DNA of 64,000 nt from Chlorophyllum brunneum. Its lineage: Eukaryota > Basidiomycota > Agaricomycetes > Agaricales > Agaricaceae. Every line of letters starts with the position of its first letter. Position 1 is the stretch's first letter. The stretch spans positions 744,001-808,000 of the forward strand of contig OY756145.1 of NCBI GenBank assembly GCA_963576785.1. Direction: 5' to 3'. Position numbers and translations under genes: made by a program. Of this stretch, positions 44,128-56,285 are shown piece by piece. The notes below the pieces were generated by a model that was not told the DNA's origin, searched no databases, and saw nothing but the letters and a program-made list of their open reading frames with translations.

Positions 44128-46639
44128 AGATTCCCCAACCAAACGAGGTATCATTTCCCCTACACTTATCGATAAACCAATCGATGACTCACAGTTTGTG
44201 ACAGAATCCTCCCCTCCCTTGACCCCCGCATCTCAAGGCAACCCGGGGGGCCTTGAAGTTGATCAAGCAAAACTCCCCGAAAAAGCATCTACTGTTATCG
44301 AGCCTGGGGGTTTGTTATCTGGTGAGTATAGACGGATGAATTTATCCAATCCCTGTGAAAGCACTTGAAGTCTAAACATTATGCCATCAAATCCAGGACA
44401 TACACCAGCAAAAACAGCGGGTGTTGCCAGATACCCCGCAAGTATGGGTGGTGGTTCCACCCACAAACCTGTAACAACACCTCGTGGATATTCTCTCGGT
44501 AAGCTATTTGTATCTTGTTTCCGTGGTTGAAACTAAATACCTGGTCAATCAGTTCTGCAGGAGATACTCAAGCATGTCATCCCAGGTGCTCGGTACGACT
44601 CGTCTGCTCGGGACCCTCCTCCTCGATGTCACCCTAGCACTCGCACTCGCATTCTTCAGAACCTTCACACCCGTGTCCTTGACGAGGATACAAAAATGAT
44701 ATGGCTTTTCGGCTCGGCAGGTTCTGGGAAATCTGCAGTGATGCAGACATTCGCCGAGACCCAGTCACCTGCTGTAGTTTCTGCAACCCTCTTCTGCTCT
44801 CGGGAAAACGGGCGCGATGATACGAAGAGGGTGTTTACTACCCTTGCTTACAGCTTCGCCGTGGCTGATGAGGCATATCGCGAGTTCATTGAGGAGGAAA
44901 TGGTTCTTGATCCCGACTTCCTATCGCTGTCTCTAGACAAGCACTTCGAACGCCTCTTTGTCAAACCTTTCGTCAGTAATGCGATTATCGGTACCCAACG
45001 TTGGGTTGTTATATTAGATGGCCTGGACGAATGTCGAAGCGAGGTAGATCAGTGCAGAATTCTGGACTTGATTCTAGATTCCGTTCGGCCTGGTCGTCAT
45101 ACCACACCTCTCGTTTGGGTAATCGCGAGCAGACCAGAAGCCCACCTGAGAGTGTCATTTTCACAAGCCAGGGAAGAGGTTGCAAGCATTCGGGAACAAG
45201 AACTACCTCTCGACGTCCATGACGTTGAACAATATCTTCGAACAGAGTTGGCGAAGGTCCGAAAGATCTATAGCTATTCATTTCCACCCCTTTCTCGTTG
45301 GCCATCAGACGCCGACTTCCTCAGATTCTCAGACGCATGTTCGGGATTCTTCTCCTTCGCTTCTTCGGCAATGCGTCATGTTACAGACATAAACCCCGTC
45401 GCTCACCTCGAGAGTGTTTTGTCGAATGCCAGCCTACCCCTTCAACCACTCGATGCAAAGTATACACATCTCGTTTCTACCATACCCAGCGGTGTGTATC
45501 CTGATACGAAGGATATCTTAGGGTTCTATATCCTACATTCGATGCTATCTGTTGGCCCAATATCGACAGACCGCTTGGGATTCATGGCGGTGTGCAACTT
45601 TCTGGGCATTGAACAACACAGAGCCTATGCCGCCTTGTATCGGTTTTTCGCCATCCTGGAAGCCCCAACCCCAGAAGAGGCACATGCCTCCGGGATCGGG
45701 TTTGCCCATCCATCCTTCCTCCAATTCCTCGGTGATTCCTCCCGTTCTGGAACTTATCATATCCGTCTTAGTGACATAGTCGACGTGATGTGGAGATGTA
45801 GCCTCAGGATACTCAATCAATTCAAGGTCTCGCGGTGTAAGTTCACATTCTCTTTGTACACAAATGGAAGCTAAGGTCTCGAAAGCCCACCTCGATATTA
45901 ATCTATGCTGGCGGCCCCATGACGAAACCCTTGTGGATGAACTCCAAGAAACGTTATTGGGCCTCGCGCAGCACGGGTTGGTGTCAGTCTTGGTCGAAAG
46001 CTATCATCACAATAGCTGCCGGCAACGCACACCGAGCTGCTCCATGGTGAAGATTCAACCTTCGTCATGGAACATGGAAAGCAAGGTGACCACAGCATTC
46101 GATCAGCTGGGACAAATCATGCTGGATTGTGGTGAGCTTAGGATTGGGCAGTTCATCGAGTGGGTCACCAAGCATGTACGTGTATGGTCTTCTTCAAATG
46201 GAAGAATGCCGTTGACTCTTATATAGGCAGATTCTGTCAAGAGCAATATAGTGCACCGGGAAATGTCTCTAGGGGAACTCAAGGTGGAAGATATATTTCG
46301 GGATGCGCATCCTGAACGTTGTCGCCGCGTCATTGCCCGCATAGGTCCCCCCACAACCACTAAGAATGAGGCTGCTTCAACATCGACCGAGGTAGCCCAT
46401 AATCCTACAAACAAAGATTATGAACCCCGCTCATATCGGTTTCTATCTAGGCTTCTACTAGCTCCGGGCAGATAACGCCAAATCTAGTTAGTGAACTTGT
46501 GGGAGCATGCCAGTCGGTTCCTGCTACCGTTTTGCGATATTCCGGTGGGTACCGCACTGTGATTGGGCCTATCCCGGGGCTTGATCCCCTTGGGGATGTG
46601 TACTATATATTCCCCAACGGCCATTACTTGCGTTATTAA
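44024..46639 (+). CDS. NACHT-domain NLR-like protein, NLR6
   Basis: Seven exons (44024-44147, 44205-44321, 44397-44498, 44553-45836, 45871-46175, 46227-46391, 46451-46639) give 761 residues. It starts MSWLQHLLPKASDFSDSYAT. The NACHT exon has FGSAGSGKSAVM, WVVILDGLDEC and VIASRPEAHL. The C-terminal module ends DPLGDVYYIFPNGHYLRY. All splice sites are normal apart from the 34-base intron 4. It is the last array member before the rhomboid gene, convergent with it. This copy shows no lesion and is a good candidate for a functional gene. Confidence 0.85.
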
Positions 46640-46988
46640 TAGGATATCCCTGGGCTATTCGATGGAGTGAGCTAGAGGTCGGGGGTCACAGCACATCAAG
46701 TGGTTGAACTGATCTGTAATAATTTGTACACTAGTACGGACGCACGAAACGAGCCTAGGCCGTCGTACGGAGAGAAAAGAAAGTGGTTTCTTCAGATGGG
46801 TCTATCACCAGTTTGTGTGCAGTGTAGTGATCTTCTATTACCTTGCCTCCTAATGTTGGCTCATCCGTCGGGCAGGCACTTGGGTAATTCTCGCTAGGAA
46901 GTGGGGGAGACATAAATAGTGCACGATCTACGATAGCTTGATACTGGATACATCACTGAAAGATTATTATGTCTACTCCGAATAAGAC
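46640..46988. other. Convergent intergenic region NLR6 / rhomboid
   Basis: 3' flanks of both genes; no gene seen. Parts recur after NLR1 and NLR5. Confidence 0.5.
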
Positions 46989-48632
46989 TCAGTCCTCTTT
47001 GCGCTCGGGCATCTCAATCTCCAATGCCTGCCTAAACAACTGCCAAGTCCTGGGACCATACATGTAATACGCTGCACCAAACGCTGCACCACCAAGGTGG
47101 GCCCAGTGATCAAACACCCTGCCATAGTTGGATTATTACGGGACGAGGAGTAAATAAAAGAACATACCTCCATCCTCTCAAAACACCAATTGTGTCCATT
47201 AGCACCAGTCCGCCGACTCCCCACTGGATATTGATCGGATATGAGGGCGGGATAAATAAAGCAATTTGCGAGTCAGGAAACGCCAAAGCCGTAACCACGA
47301 CTGTTGCATATATCGCTCCGGAGGAGCCTAAACTAGGCAAGATATCTGGTATCGTCTTTTTTGCAACAGTTGTCGCAGTGGTGCTGGATGTTGCAGAGAT
47401 TGCAGCAGCCCATGTGTCCACTCTCTTTGCGCCTTGTGCTTCTGAGGCCAGTTGGGCTACGAGGCGAGGGTAACGTAATTTAGTTGAAACGACGTGCGAT
47501 ACTAGACCTGAGAAGAGACCAGCTGTGAAGACGGATGTTAAATGGGTCCTGTACGATGGTCTGTATAGGGTGCGCACCGGAGATGAAGAATGAGAGGAAA
47601 TGGAATGAAGCAGTTGATTCGAGCATAGGTGGTTGTTGTTTTCCCTGTTCCTTGACGAGGAAATAATATGCCGCAGAACCTATAACCACAGACTTGTTAG
47701 CTCTTTTGCTTTCGCTTCATCTAGAATCGTACCGAATCCCTCGAGGGCCAAGCAGTTCATAGCAAGATGGAGTAGTCCTCGGTGACTGCAGATTTGAAGA
47801 CTAGTCAACATGTATATGAGGAATCGAGTCTAGTCCCCACTCACCTAAACATACTCGTCAACAACGTATACGAAAGGCCCGATAGTGGGTTATGCATAAA
47901 CCGCACAGTCATGGCAGACTGCCATCGGGGAATCTTCCATGCAGCCCATACAGCGGCATTCAGCATACAAATCTTCCAGCATAACCTCTTCCCCTCGGAC
48001 GCGTCTACCCAGGGTTGAAGTACGGCAACAAGACCTCCTGCAGCCCACGATCTAATTATTGGCGGAAGTTCCTGGAGTGTGTGATTGGCACCCGCGAACG
48101 AGTCACGAACTTTCTATCAAAGACGGAGCGCACGTTCTGAGTTGTGTGAGCAGAAATGAGGATAATGGGAAACGCACCTTGACAAACTCGGCCTGTTGGG
48201 CTCGTTTCAGGTCAAGAGTGGTGACAAGTGCAGAAGTCCATGTACTAGACACTGCTGTCAGCTTCCTTTTCCAAAATTCGGTTTCAATGTTCGTCCGTTG
48301 GGCGGCATAGCCGACGACAAACAATGTCCCGAATGCGACGAACTGTGCCAGCGAGTCGCCAACCCGTGAGTAGCCTTGTTACAAGTCGCATGGAGTCGTA
48401 CCAAGATCTGATTTCTAGCCCCCGGCCGTCCAATCTTCTCAGTAAAGGCCTCTTGTTGTATTTCGGGCGCAACGCTTTCGCGGAACGAAGGACTTTCGCT
48501 TCGGGATCCGCCTTTCAGCGTTGCGGGTAAGCGGAGATGTGTGCGTGGGGATGAGTGGAAGGAGCGGTTTCTGAGCACGGGGCCTCTAGAAATGGCGGTC
48601 CATGGTGTCCCAGGACGCAGAATCCGCTGCAT
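46989..48632 (-). CDS. Rhomboid intramembrane serine protease, mitochondrial (PARL/Pcp1 type)
   Basis: Seven exons (48632-48402, 48342-48178, 48113-47845, 47785-47733, 47679-47578, 47522-47168, 47118-46989) give 434 residues. The start chosen (MQRILRPGTPWTAISRGPVL) is a typical basic mitochondrial presequence; an in-frame ATG at 48725 would add 31 residues. Family marks are SHRGLLHLAMNCLAL in the second core helix, the catalytic serine in LGSSGAIYAT (GSSG in place of the usual GASG), and the catalytic histidine in FDHWAHLGGAAFG. It should cleave membrane proteins of the inner mitochondrial membrane, as Pcp1 does with Mgm1 in yeast. It lies next to the NLR array, and its 3' end was copied with NLR genes. 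Confidence 0.9.
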
Positions 48633-48867
48633 CGGAATGTTGCCTGTTGGACCCGCACGGAATCCCAACTCAACACGATGAAATTTGGGGTTAGGGTTTG
48701 TGGCGCTCGCGCGGCCTTTCGGCATCCATTAACTACGTCAGGTCTTCCGTAGTCTAACACGCTAACGTTCTTTACAGTGATATATGCCATAAAATACCGC
48801 CAAAGAAGGGAAAAAGAAGAAAATACATTCAAGCTGCAAGGCAGGCAAAGGAGATTTCTTAGGTATA

Positions 48868-51142
48868 TTAAAGTTTGGGAAGAGTTGGGGGAACCACTTC
48901 AAAGCGGCTGAGGGCATGCCAATCACTAGAATGAAAAATCATATGCACCCTGCGCGTCAAACAATGAGGACACGCACATATTTGAAAAGAGGGGGTGATT
49001 TTTCATCTCTCCAACAGTCAAACGTCTGCGAGGACGTTCATGGAGAGCCTACGATCTAGCGTCACTACACGGGGCGGACGAACTGCAATCCTGGGTTACT
49101 TACTCCGCTGAGGAAACTGTATTCATCAACAGACAGCCCAAACTCCTCCCGATAGATGTAAACCTTGTCCTTGTCAAAGTCGTCCGTCTCTGGGTCGTAC
49201 TCGAAAGGTGCCTAATCTAAAGTGAACAAGGATCCAAGAACAGACTTACGAATGCCACATACTGTACCAGTGATCAACCAATGGTAGATGCACGCCGCCC
49301 CGAAATAGTCAACACCGTAGCTATGAGCTTCACCCCTCCAGACCTCTGGTGCGGTGTAGCATTCCGTGCCGAACTTGTCGTCGAGCGTATGCGGATTGTG
49401 ACGTGTGGCCCAGAGCAAAGGAAAGTGTTCGCCTCCAACCTTCCTTAGTGCGACAAACTCAGGATACTGTTCTTCGGATACAGAATCATGGTCGAAAGTA
49501 ACAGCGAGACCGAAATCAATGAGCTTCACATTGCCTCGAGCATCCAACATAACGTTCTCCAACTTGATATCGTGGTGAATAATTCCGAGGGCATGAATAG
49601 AATGAATGGCAAGAATCTATAGGCAGAGGGTTATGTACAGCTAAAGAGTGAGCTGGTGTAGCACTCACGAGTTGGGCTAGGTAAAAAATGGCAGCTTCTG
49701 GTGGAATCGCCCCGTTACAAACTTCTAGGGCGTCCATCAGGCTACCGCGGCTGAAATAGGTCTTGTAGGTGAAGGCAGGTCAGCCCCAATCTCCTAAAGG
49801 ATTAATGACTAACCATTCCAAGCAAGACTTGATCTTTAGTGAACTGAAGATACTCCAGCTGAGCGGCCCACTGAGTATTGCCCTTGGCCCGTCTGAGAGC
49901 TGTTATCTCTAGAGCAATCGCAAGGTTCTCCCGTGCACCTTGTTTCATAATCTTGAGCGCATATAGCTGGATACTCTTTTTAACCCCTCGATAGACGATG
50001 CCAAAACTACCGATGCCGAGGACTTGATCGAGGCTAAGATCCACCATGAATGATCCTGTGCAGTCGAAGGAAGATAGAGGATCGTAGAATTGTTCTTCAT
50101 CTTCGTCGCAGGCTTCGGCGTACTTTGAAGTATCGTCCCGAGAACATAATCCAGGAGTGTCCAACCCAAAAGTGAAGCTTTCAGAAGCCGAAGGACACAG
50201 CGTAGCAGAAGAGGCTCCGGAGCTTGAAGACACGGCAGTCAGGTCCCCGTAGGATGGTGATGAGATAGATAAGTCGTCTGTAGATGAAAACGGTATCTGG
50301 GTCGTGGGACGAACATCCGGTGACTGCAGCAGATCCTCAATATATGTCGTTTCCAATGAGTCTGATGCTGGATCATCGAGATAACTTGTTTCTCTTTCCG
50401 TGATACTATCGTCAGAGCCGTACGGATTGTCCTGATGGGCTGGACCCGGGGCTTGATGTGTCAATGCTAGTGTCCAATACTCGAAGAACCGGGAAATCCA
50501 AGGGTCGTAATAAGTATCCGGTCCAGGACGAAAGCCAAAAAAAGGCAATTGTAGGGCAACGTTATCGCGCATTAGACACTTTGTCAATTCCAGGCGAGCA
50601 GTTGCATCGATTCGGAGAGTTTCAATTTGAAGGAGTCCAAGGTTCCAAAGGGACACAGCGAGGTTCCGGGACAAATGGCCAACTATCCCAAGGCTCGCCT
50701 TTCCAACCCCTGTGGCAGAGGCGTAACCACACGCAATGAGCAGCCAAGCAGCCTTGATGAGTACTTGAGATAACCATAGAGGATCGACACTTGGAGCGGG
50801 GGGAGACAACCATGAAGAGAGCATGCGGAAGGGGCTGAGGCTGACAAGCTGATCCTGGGGATGGGGAAAGGCAGGTATCTGGCAGAGGAGGTTGACGCAT
50901 ATTACCCAGATGTATTCGGATTTCAAGGAATTGGTATAGTCTTGTTTGATGGGAACCAAAGCCGAGCGAGAGAATGCGGTGAACGCAGCTTGGAACCCCT
51001 GGACGACGAATGATGGAAAGATGAGACGGAAGATCATGATGGCCAGTTCGAACAGACGAGAGAAGAATGTAGATACTAATGTCAGGATAGAAATAATATA
51101 AAGGAGGAAAAAGAATAGTGGATGGAACATCATGGCGGTCAT
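48868..51142 (-). CDS. Membrane-anchored serine/threonine protein kinase (kinase 2)
   Basis: Six exons (51142-49814, 49761-49669, 49616-49263, 49211-49104, 49048-48978, 48925-48868) give 670 residues. The first 60 residues are strongly hydrophobic ([20 protein letters not shown]), with further hydrophobic stretches after. An acidic Ser-rich linker precedes the kinase domain: GIGSFG loop, YALKIM lysine, and HHDIKLEN in place of HRDxKxxN, so the catalytic-loop arginine is histidine while the Asp, Lys and Asn remain. DFG and APEVW are present. The end [20 protein letters not shown] is an AGC-like tail start. The exon plan equals that of kinase 1 at 15183-17256. Probably active, but activation may not depend on an HRD arginine-phosphate contact. 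Confidence 0.87.
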
Positions 51143-51602
51143 GGCGTGAGGCGAATGTGGGTACCAGTGGGGGATCGTAAAGTTGAAGTCACAAATGAAA
51201 AAAAGAGAACGTGGAAGAGAACGTGAGGGAAATGCTGGGATAGCTTTGGAGATGGCGCAGGAAGAAGGCTGCGGCGGACAACATGTGAGATTAAGTACCG
51301 CCGATCGTGCTAAATCATGACGTTGAAATCCGTCCCGTGGATGGAATAAGCCCTAAGTGAAGCCAGAAGAACAATCATCCTAAAGATATGGCCCTCTTCT
51401 ACGAGCAAACATTGGAATGTGTCCGCCATGCTTCCGGTTGAGTTTGTTCGGAGGGATGAATGAAAAATGCACTGGTTCGGCTCTTAGCTTCCAAACCCAA
51501 TCGGGTTTCCCTTGGTCCCGACCACCAAATCCCCCCCAGATGTACAATCACAACCATAGATAAAACCTAAAGAGAACACCAGAGGGTATCTGAAGTATGG
51601 GA
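51143..51602. other. Intergenic between kinase 2 and ERG7
   Basis: Kinase 2 promoter and ERG7 3' flank, both on the minus strand. No gene seen. Confidence 0.5.
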
Positions 51603-54402
51603 CTAGTGTCCATTGCTATGGCCATTTCCAACGCTGTCCTTTGCCTTCAGATCCTTCAAATACTGATGTGCCTTTCCAAGCATCCAGATCGGGAACGAGA
51701 ACTTGAAGTTGGGATACGCAATTGCGCAGGTTTTGTTGAAGATACCCTCGATTGCCTCTTGTGGCCAAGAGCCATTCTATAATTCTTATCAGGCAACCGA
51801 AGAGCTTAGAGGGCGCAGAGACAAAGGGCGACGTACGGGAAGCTGGCGGGACATGACGAGGCGCACACCATGTTCAATGGGCGCCGCATGAGGGTACTTG
51901 GCGTACATCAGAGCCATGACGACCCAACATGTCTGTACGACCTGGCTATTTTCATGCTCTACCCAGGCACTTACTTCGCAGGACTAAGACCATTTGTTTT
52001 GTCAATGGAGACTCCTATATCTGGACAGAAAGAGCGTACCTTGTAGCTCTCACCCCAGCCACCATCTGCACGCTGCTTGCTGACTAGGAATTCACAGGCG
52101 CGCCTTGAGTAGTTGCTTGTCTCATAGGTCTCACCGACAAGGGAAAGAGACTCCAAAGCAAATTGTGTAGCGTAGGTGAAGCAGATACCCCAAGAACCTA
52201 CCCATCCTCCTTCAGGCTTTTGTGCCTCGCGAAGATATTTAATAGCATGCTGGATAGTCCGCCTGTAGAGTGGTTGAAACAAATGTGCTATGTGGGGGAA
52301 GGTCCACTTACTCAATGTCCTTGGTGCGGTAGTCGGGGTAGATCTTGCGGAAGATGGCAAGAGAGGTGATGACGGAGGTTGTGCATTCAGGGTAGAGATA
52401 CTCAATCATGATATCACCTGTGTAGTCCATATGTCAGCAACAAAAGTAGCTCAAGACGGTGGGTAAGAACACACCAAAAACCTCGGCGGGATTCAACCAT
52501 TCAAGCCATCTAGGCCCTCTTACTAGCTCGTAGCTCGCATAACCACCACTTGGATTTTGCATGGTTAGGAGGACGTCAATAGCGTCAAACATATGACGAT
52601 CCGAGATCAGTTTAGGAGTGAAACTGAAACAGGGATGAGGGTATATCAGAGCTAGTAATAGTAAAACTCACTCAAGATGGTGTTGGAGGTACATCGCAGC
52701 CTTCAAACCCTCGCCGGTACAGTCACTGACGGTGTACCCCTGCTCCTTAGTACTTGAATGCATTGTTAGCCAACTGGAGCTCTAGAACGTGATAACGAAT
52801 GCATACCTGAAGCCCCATGCCCCTTTGGTGGTATGTCTGTAACTTGTGCGGTAGTGCTTTGGGTTCTCTCTGATCTGCGCCTCGTCAAGCCATTGGAGAG
52901 CTTTGATCAGGCTGTCTCTATTTTCATCTAGTCTCGCCAACCCAGTCTCAACCAGAGCTTGTGTGATAAATCCTAGATCCCACAGCTGGCTTCCGTTAGT
53001 CCCGCACATCCTCATGCCATCCTCACCCAACCACATAAAATCTTGGCGCTTAATTTCATGCATTTTGTATGCATGACTCTCTGGGCCTTCGGCGTGTGCA
53101 CGGGCGACGAGGTTGAACATTTTTGACACAGGACCAAGCGTCTGGTATTCGGTGTTGTCGTCTTCGTAGACGATTAGTTTATAAGCGAATTTGACGGCAG
53201 CATTGCGGAGTGGCGGGATTGAGCATTGCTCATAACCGCTAAGCACAACACTGAGGGCGTCGAAGAGCTTGGAGTGAGGAGAATATAGATCAACTTTACA
53301 GACGTTGTTTCGTTGATCTGGCCAGTAGATGGAATAATAATCTTGCGTGTAAAGCTCCTGAGGTGGGACAAATAGGTTTTGAGAGAAGTGGTGAGATTAT
53401 GGGTAAAATAATTTGCACCTGTCGTAAAGCTCGAACGAGATCATTTTCGGGGAATGTATAGCGGATGCCATATAGGTAGCTCATGGGGACATAAACCGTC
53501 CGAGTGTGAATCCACCACCTGTGTGGGTGGATTGGTAACCAATCTGGCAGCAGCCTTCGGGAATTGTCAGAGAGTTTCCGTCGTGTGTATGGGCCGGGCA
53601 TACCAAAGCTCAGGAGGAACTGGGTTATTACCCTCCCAGTCATAAACGTTCAGCAGCGACAACCAAAACTTGCCCCAGGCGGGAATCGCTGCAGCACCAC
53701 CTGTTCACATGCTATGAGCCAGCTCGCCTACTGAGCCGAATAGTGCACCTACCAAGTTTATGGAGACAGGCACGGGCTTTCACGCAGACAGGATGGTCTG
53801 CGTCAACTCCTAGGACGCGTAGCGCGACATAGTTTAATCCTGTTCCAAAACACGTTGACTCTCCTTCAACGTGTCTGCAACATAAAACCAAACTAAGCAT
53901 AAGTTTCCAAGAAAAAAGTCGTTGCTCACATTCCCCAGCCACCATCCTCGGGATGGGCTCGATTGAACAAATATCTGATCATTTCAAGTCGTTCCTCTTC
54001 TTTAAAGCCCATTCCAGAAATGTAGGAGCCAATGACAAGACCAGGAAGCAAGAACATAGGTCCACCATATTCACCAGCCCAATGACCGTCTTCAGACTGT
54101 AGGTGTTTATAGAATTCGTACCCGTTCTTCGCAGCCTCGAACGCGTCTTTTGGGGGAGCCAAGTTCGGGAGCTCCTAGGAGGATGTAATCACCTGAGTTC
54201 CGGACGAGAACGGGAATGAACATACCATATCTAACCCGAGCCAGTACTTGTCGACTGCATTCTGAGGCCAAGTTTCGCACTCCTCGTCGGTCCTGAGATA
54301 GTGCCATGTGTGGCGACCTCCGTCGTTAACCAAAAGCCTCCAGCGCGCGTAGTCCGTAAACGGCTGTGCACCGGAAAGCCCGACGTCGACTGCTGGGTAC
54401 AT
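51603..54402 (-). CDS. ERG7: Lanosterol synthase (2,3-oxidosqualene cyclase)
   Basis: Converts 2,3-oxidosqualene to lanosterol in ergosterol synthesis at the ER or lipid droplets. The start [15 protein letters not shown] at 54402 is followed by RHTWHYL and, across intron 1, [19 protein letters not shown]-type repeats are visible, such as [43 protein letters not shown] and PDGSWPQE. The catalytic acid region reads [13 protein letters not shown], where yeast has DCTAE: the Asp is kept and Ala is Gly. Other cyclase marks include [12 protein letters not shown] and [13 protein letters not shown]. The C-terminus ends [10 protein letters not shown]. About nine short introns were inferred; not every exon end was fixed. 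Length of roughly 740 residues is normal. It shares a 144-base promoter with the Arp gene. Confidence 0.95.
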
Positions 54403-54546
54403 GGCGAATGGTTCGAGGAGTGTGTAAATGACCTGGGATCATACGATCCAAAGTGCTAAAATGGTGTCCACAAGGGGATAGAAGCCGGAATCGAACTGCA
54501 CTCCGAACCCTAACCTTAGTTCCAGTCCTGTTGATACTCTTCCAAC
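54403..54546. promoter_or_regulatory. Bidirectional promoter ERG7 / Arp9-like
   Basis: 144 bases between divergent starts. It is rich in CCTAACC- and GGGATA-like motifs, with no clear TATA. Confidence 0.45.
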
Positions 54547-56285
54547 ATGTCTTTGCGCGATGCCAATGTTATCATCATCGAGACCAGCAGAACAGTAATA
54601 CGAGCAGGACTCGGGCTGTTTGATCTTCTGAAAACACCTAATTTCGTGCGCTGTCACCGCTTCTGTTGCTACAATTCGATCGCTGAGCAACATTTTCTAT
54701 ATAGGAAATTCCTGCGCGTGTTGGTCTACGGAGGGGCACGGCAGGAGATACCATTCCACCGACGCGTGCTGGAAGTGTCTTTGACGCGATGACGGTGTCG
54801 AGTAGCCGAGCGACATCAGCTATGCCCCAACCTCTGAAAGCTGCGGTAACAGACTACCTCGTTGGAACACAACTGGACGATGCTTTAGCTACTGGTCAAG
54901 ATGTCATCGTTTCTTGGCCATTTGCAAAAGGAGACGTTGCGGACTGGACTCAGGCAGAGGCGATTTGGTACGTTCTCGGAACCTCTCGAATTCGCGCTCA
55001 TCATGGATTGACTGTTCACAAAGGAAGCATATCCTCTTTAACCTACTACAGCGGCGGCGAGTCCAAAATGAATCCCCTGTTCTCTTATCCATAGCTTCAG
55101 GGCTCTCGCGAACGACATATGAGCGCATCTGCCAGATGTTCTTCGAACGCTTCAATGTTGCTGCTTTTGGAATCGTCGAACGACCCATGGCCCAAATGTA
55201 CGCTGCGAACAGCCTAAGTGGCGTCGTGGTCGATATCGGCGACTTTGAAACCGACATAATCCCCATTTATGACGGATTCATTGTTCACCAAGCGAAGGCC
55301 CATATATCACTGGGCCTGAAAGACTGCGAAATTTATCTCGCCCACCTTTTACGATCCAACCAAAACGTCATGAATGCACTTTCTCCTCCTGATAACCCCC
55401 TCGACCCAGAGGTCTTACAAACCAAGCTTTTGGAATTAGTGCAACAGCTATGGAAGGATGGACACATTAAAGTCCCATCAGACGGCGAAACCGCTGCTCC
55501 GGAGGACGAAGGCGTGACTGATATTGCTGCCATCGTCGTGGCAGGCAAGGAAAAAGCGGTGATAGAAAGTGGCATGAAGAAAAAAGCCACAGCAAAAGCG
55601 ACTGCTGCTGAACTAGCTCGTGCTCGTGAAATCGAAGCCATGGACCTATTAACAGTGCAATTCGGCACGCATTCCCTCACTCTGGGGAAGGAACGTCACA
55701 GAATGTGTGAACCGCTCTTCGATCCGAGGTTATTGAACGGTCTCAATGGGATCTCATTATTCGAAATCGATGAACCGATACGACCCTTGCAAGAAGTCGT
55801 TGCGCATGCGGTCAATTTAACGGATGTTGATCAGCGCATGTACATTTGGCAAGGATTAGTGGTCACTGGTGATGTGACTCGGCATGTAAAAGGTGCTTAT
55901 TCGTCGTTCAGCATGTCAGCCGTGTATAATGACTCCTCCCTAATGGGTATTTTAGGTATCGGCCTTGCTCTCCAATCAAGATTGGCACCGTTCTTGTACA
56001 GTCCCGAAGCTTCTATGGACATCCAACCTCGATATACACGGGTTTTGAGCGTACCTGATTATTACGCTGAGTATCGCGAGACAGGAAACGGCTATGCAGC
56101 TTTCCTAGGTACGAGCATCACCGGTAAAGTTAGTCCTCCTGCACGTCATCATCACCGGAAACGTGGCTGATCGCTCTTGAAAGATCATCTTTAACGACAC
56201 CGGTGGGAAGAATTATGTCTCAAAATCGGAATATGCGAACAAGGGGCCGCATTCCATCATCGAAATGACTCCTGCTCTAACATAG
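54547..56285 (+). CDS. Actin-related protein, Arp9-like (SWI/SNF-RSC type chromatin remodeller subunit)
   Basis: Four exons (54547-54645, 54705-54967, 55024-56128, 56184-56285) give 522 residues. The actin fold is recognisable from VIIIETSRTVIRAGLG, VDIGDFETDIIPIYDGFIV (second phosphate loop, with Asp-Phe-Glu instead of the Asp-Gly-Val of actin), the FFERFNVAAF region, and a late VTGDVTRHVKGAYSSF in place of the conventional GGxx loop. The loss of phosphate-loop glycines argues against tight ATP use, as in Arp9. An inserted charged Ala/Lys-rich stretch (KKKATAKATAAELARAREIE) resembles inserts of fungal Arps. Arp9 versus another nuclear Arp is decided by overall look, so the number is moderately sure. 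Intron 1 (GTGCGC donor) and intron 2 are 56-59 bases. Confidence 0.75.

Noticed and set aside
25935..46639. Array read as repeats of a transposon or as CRISPR-like repeats
   Set aside because: The repeat unit is about 3 kb of intron-containing protein gene with NACHT motifs; there are no terminal repeats, integrase or reverse-transcriptase motifs.
54465..54510. tRNA-like T-loop (GTTCGATTCC on the minus strand)
   Set aside because: No pairing T-stem, no A-box at proper distance and no acceptor stem; it lies in a 144-base promoter.
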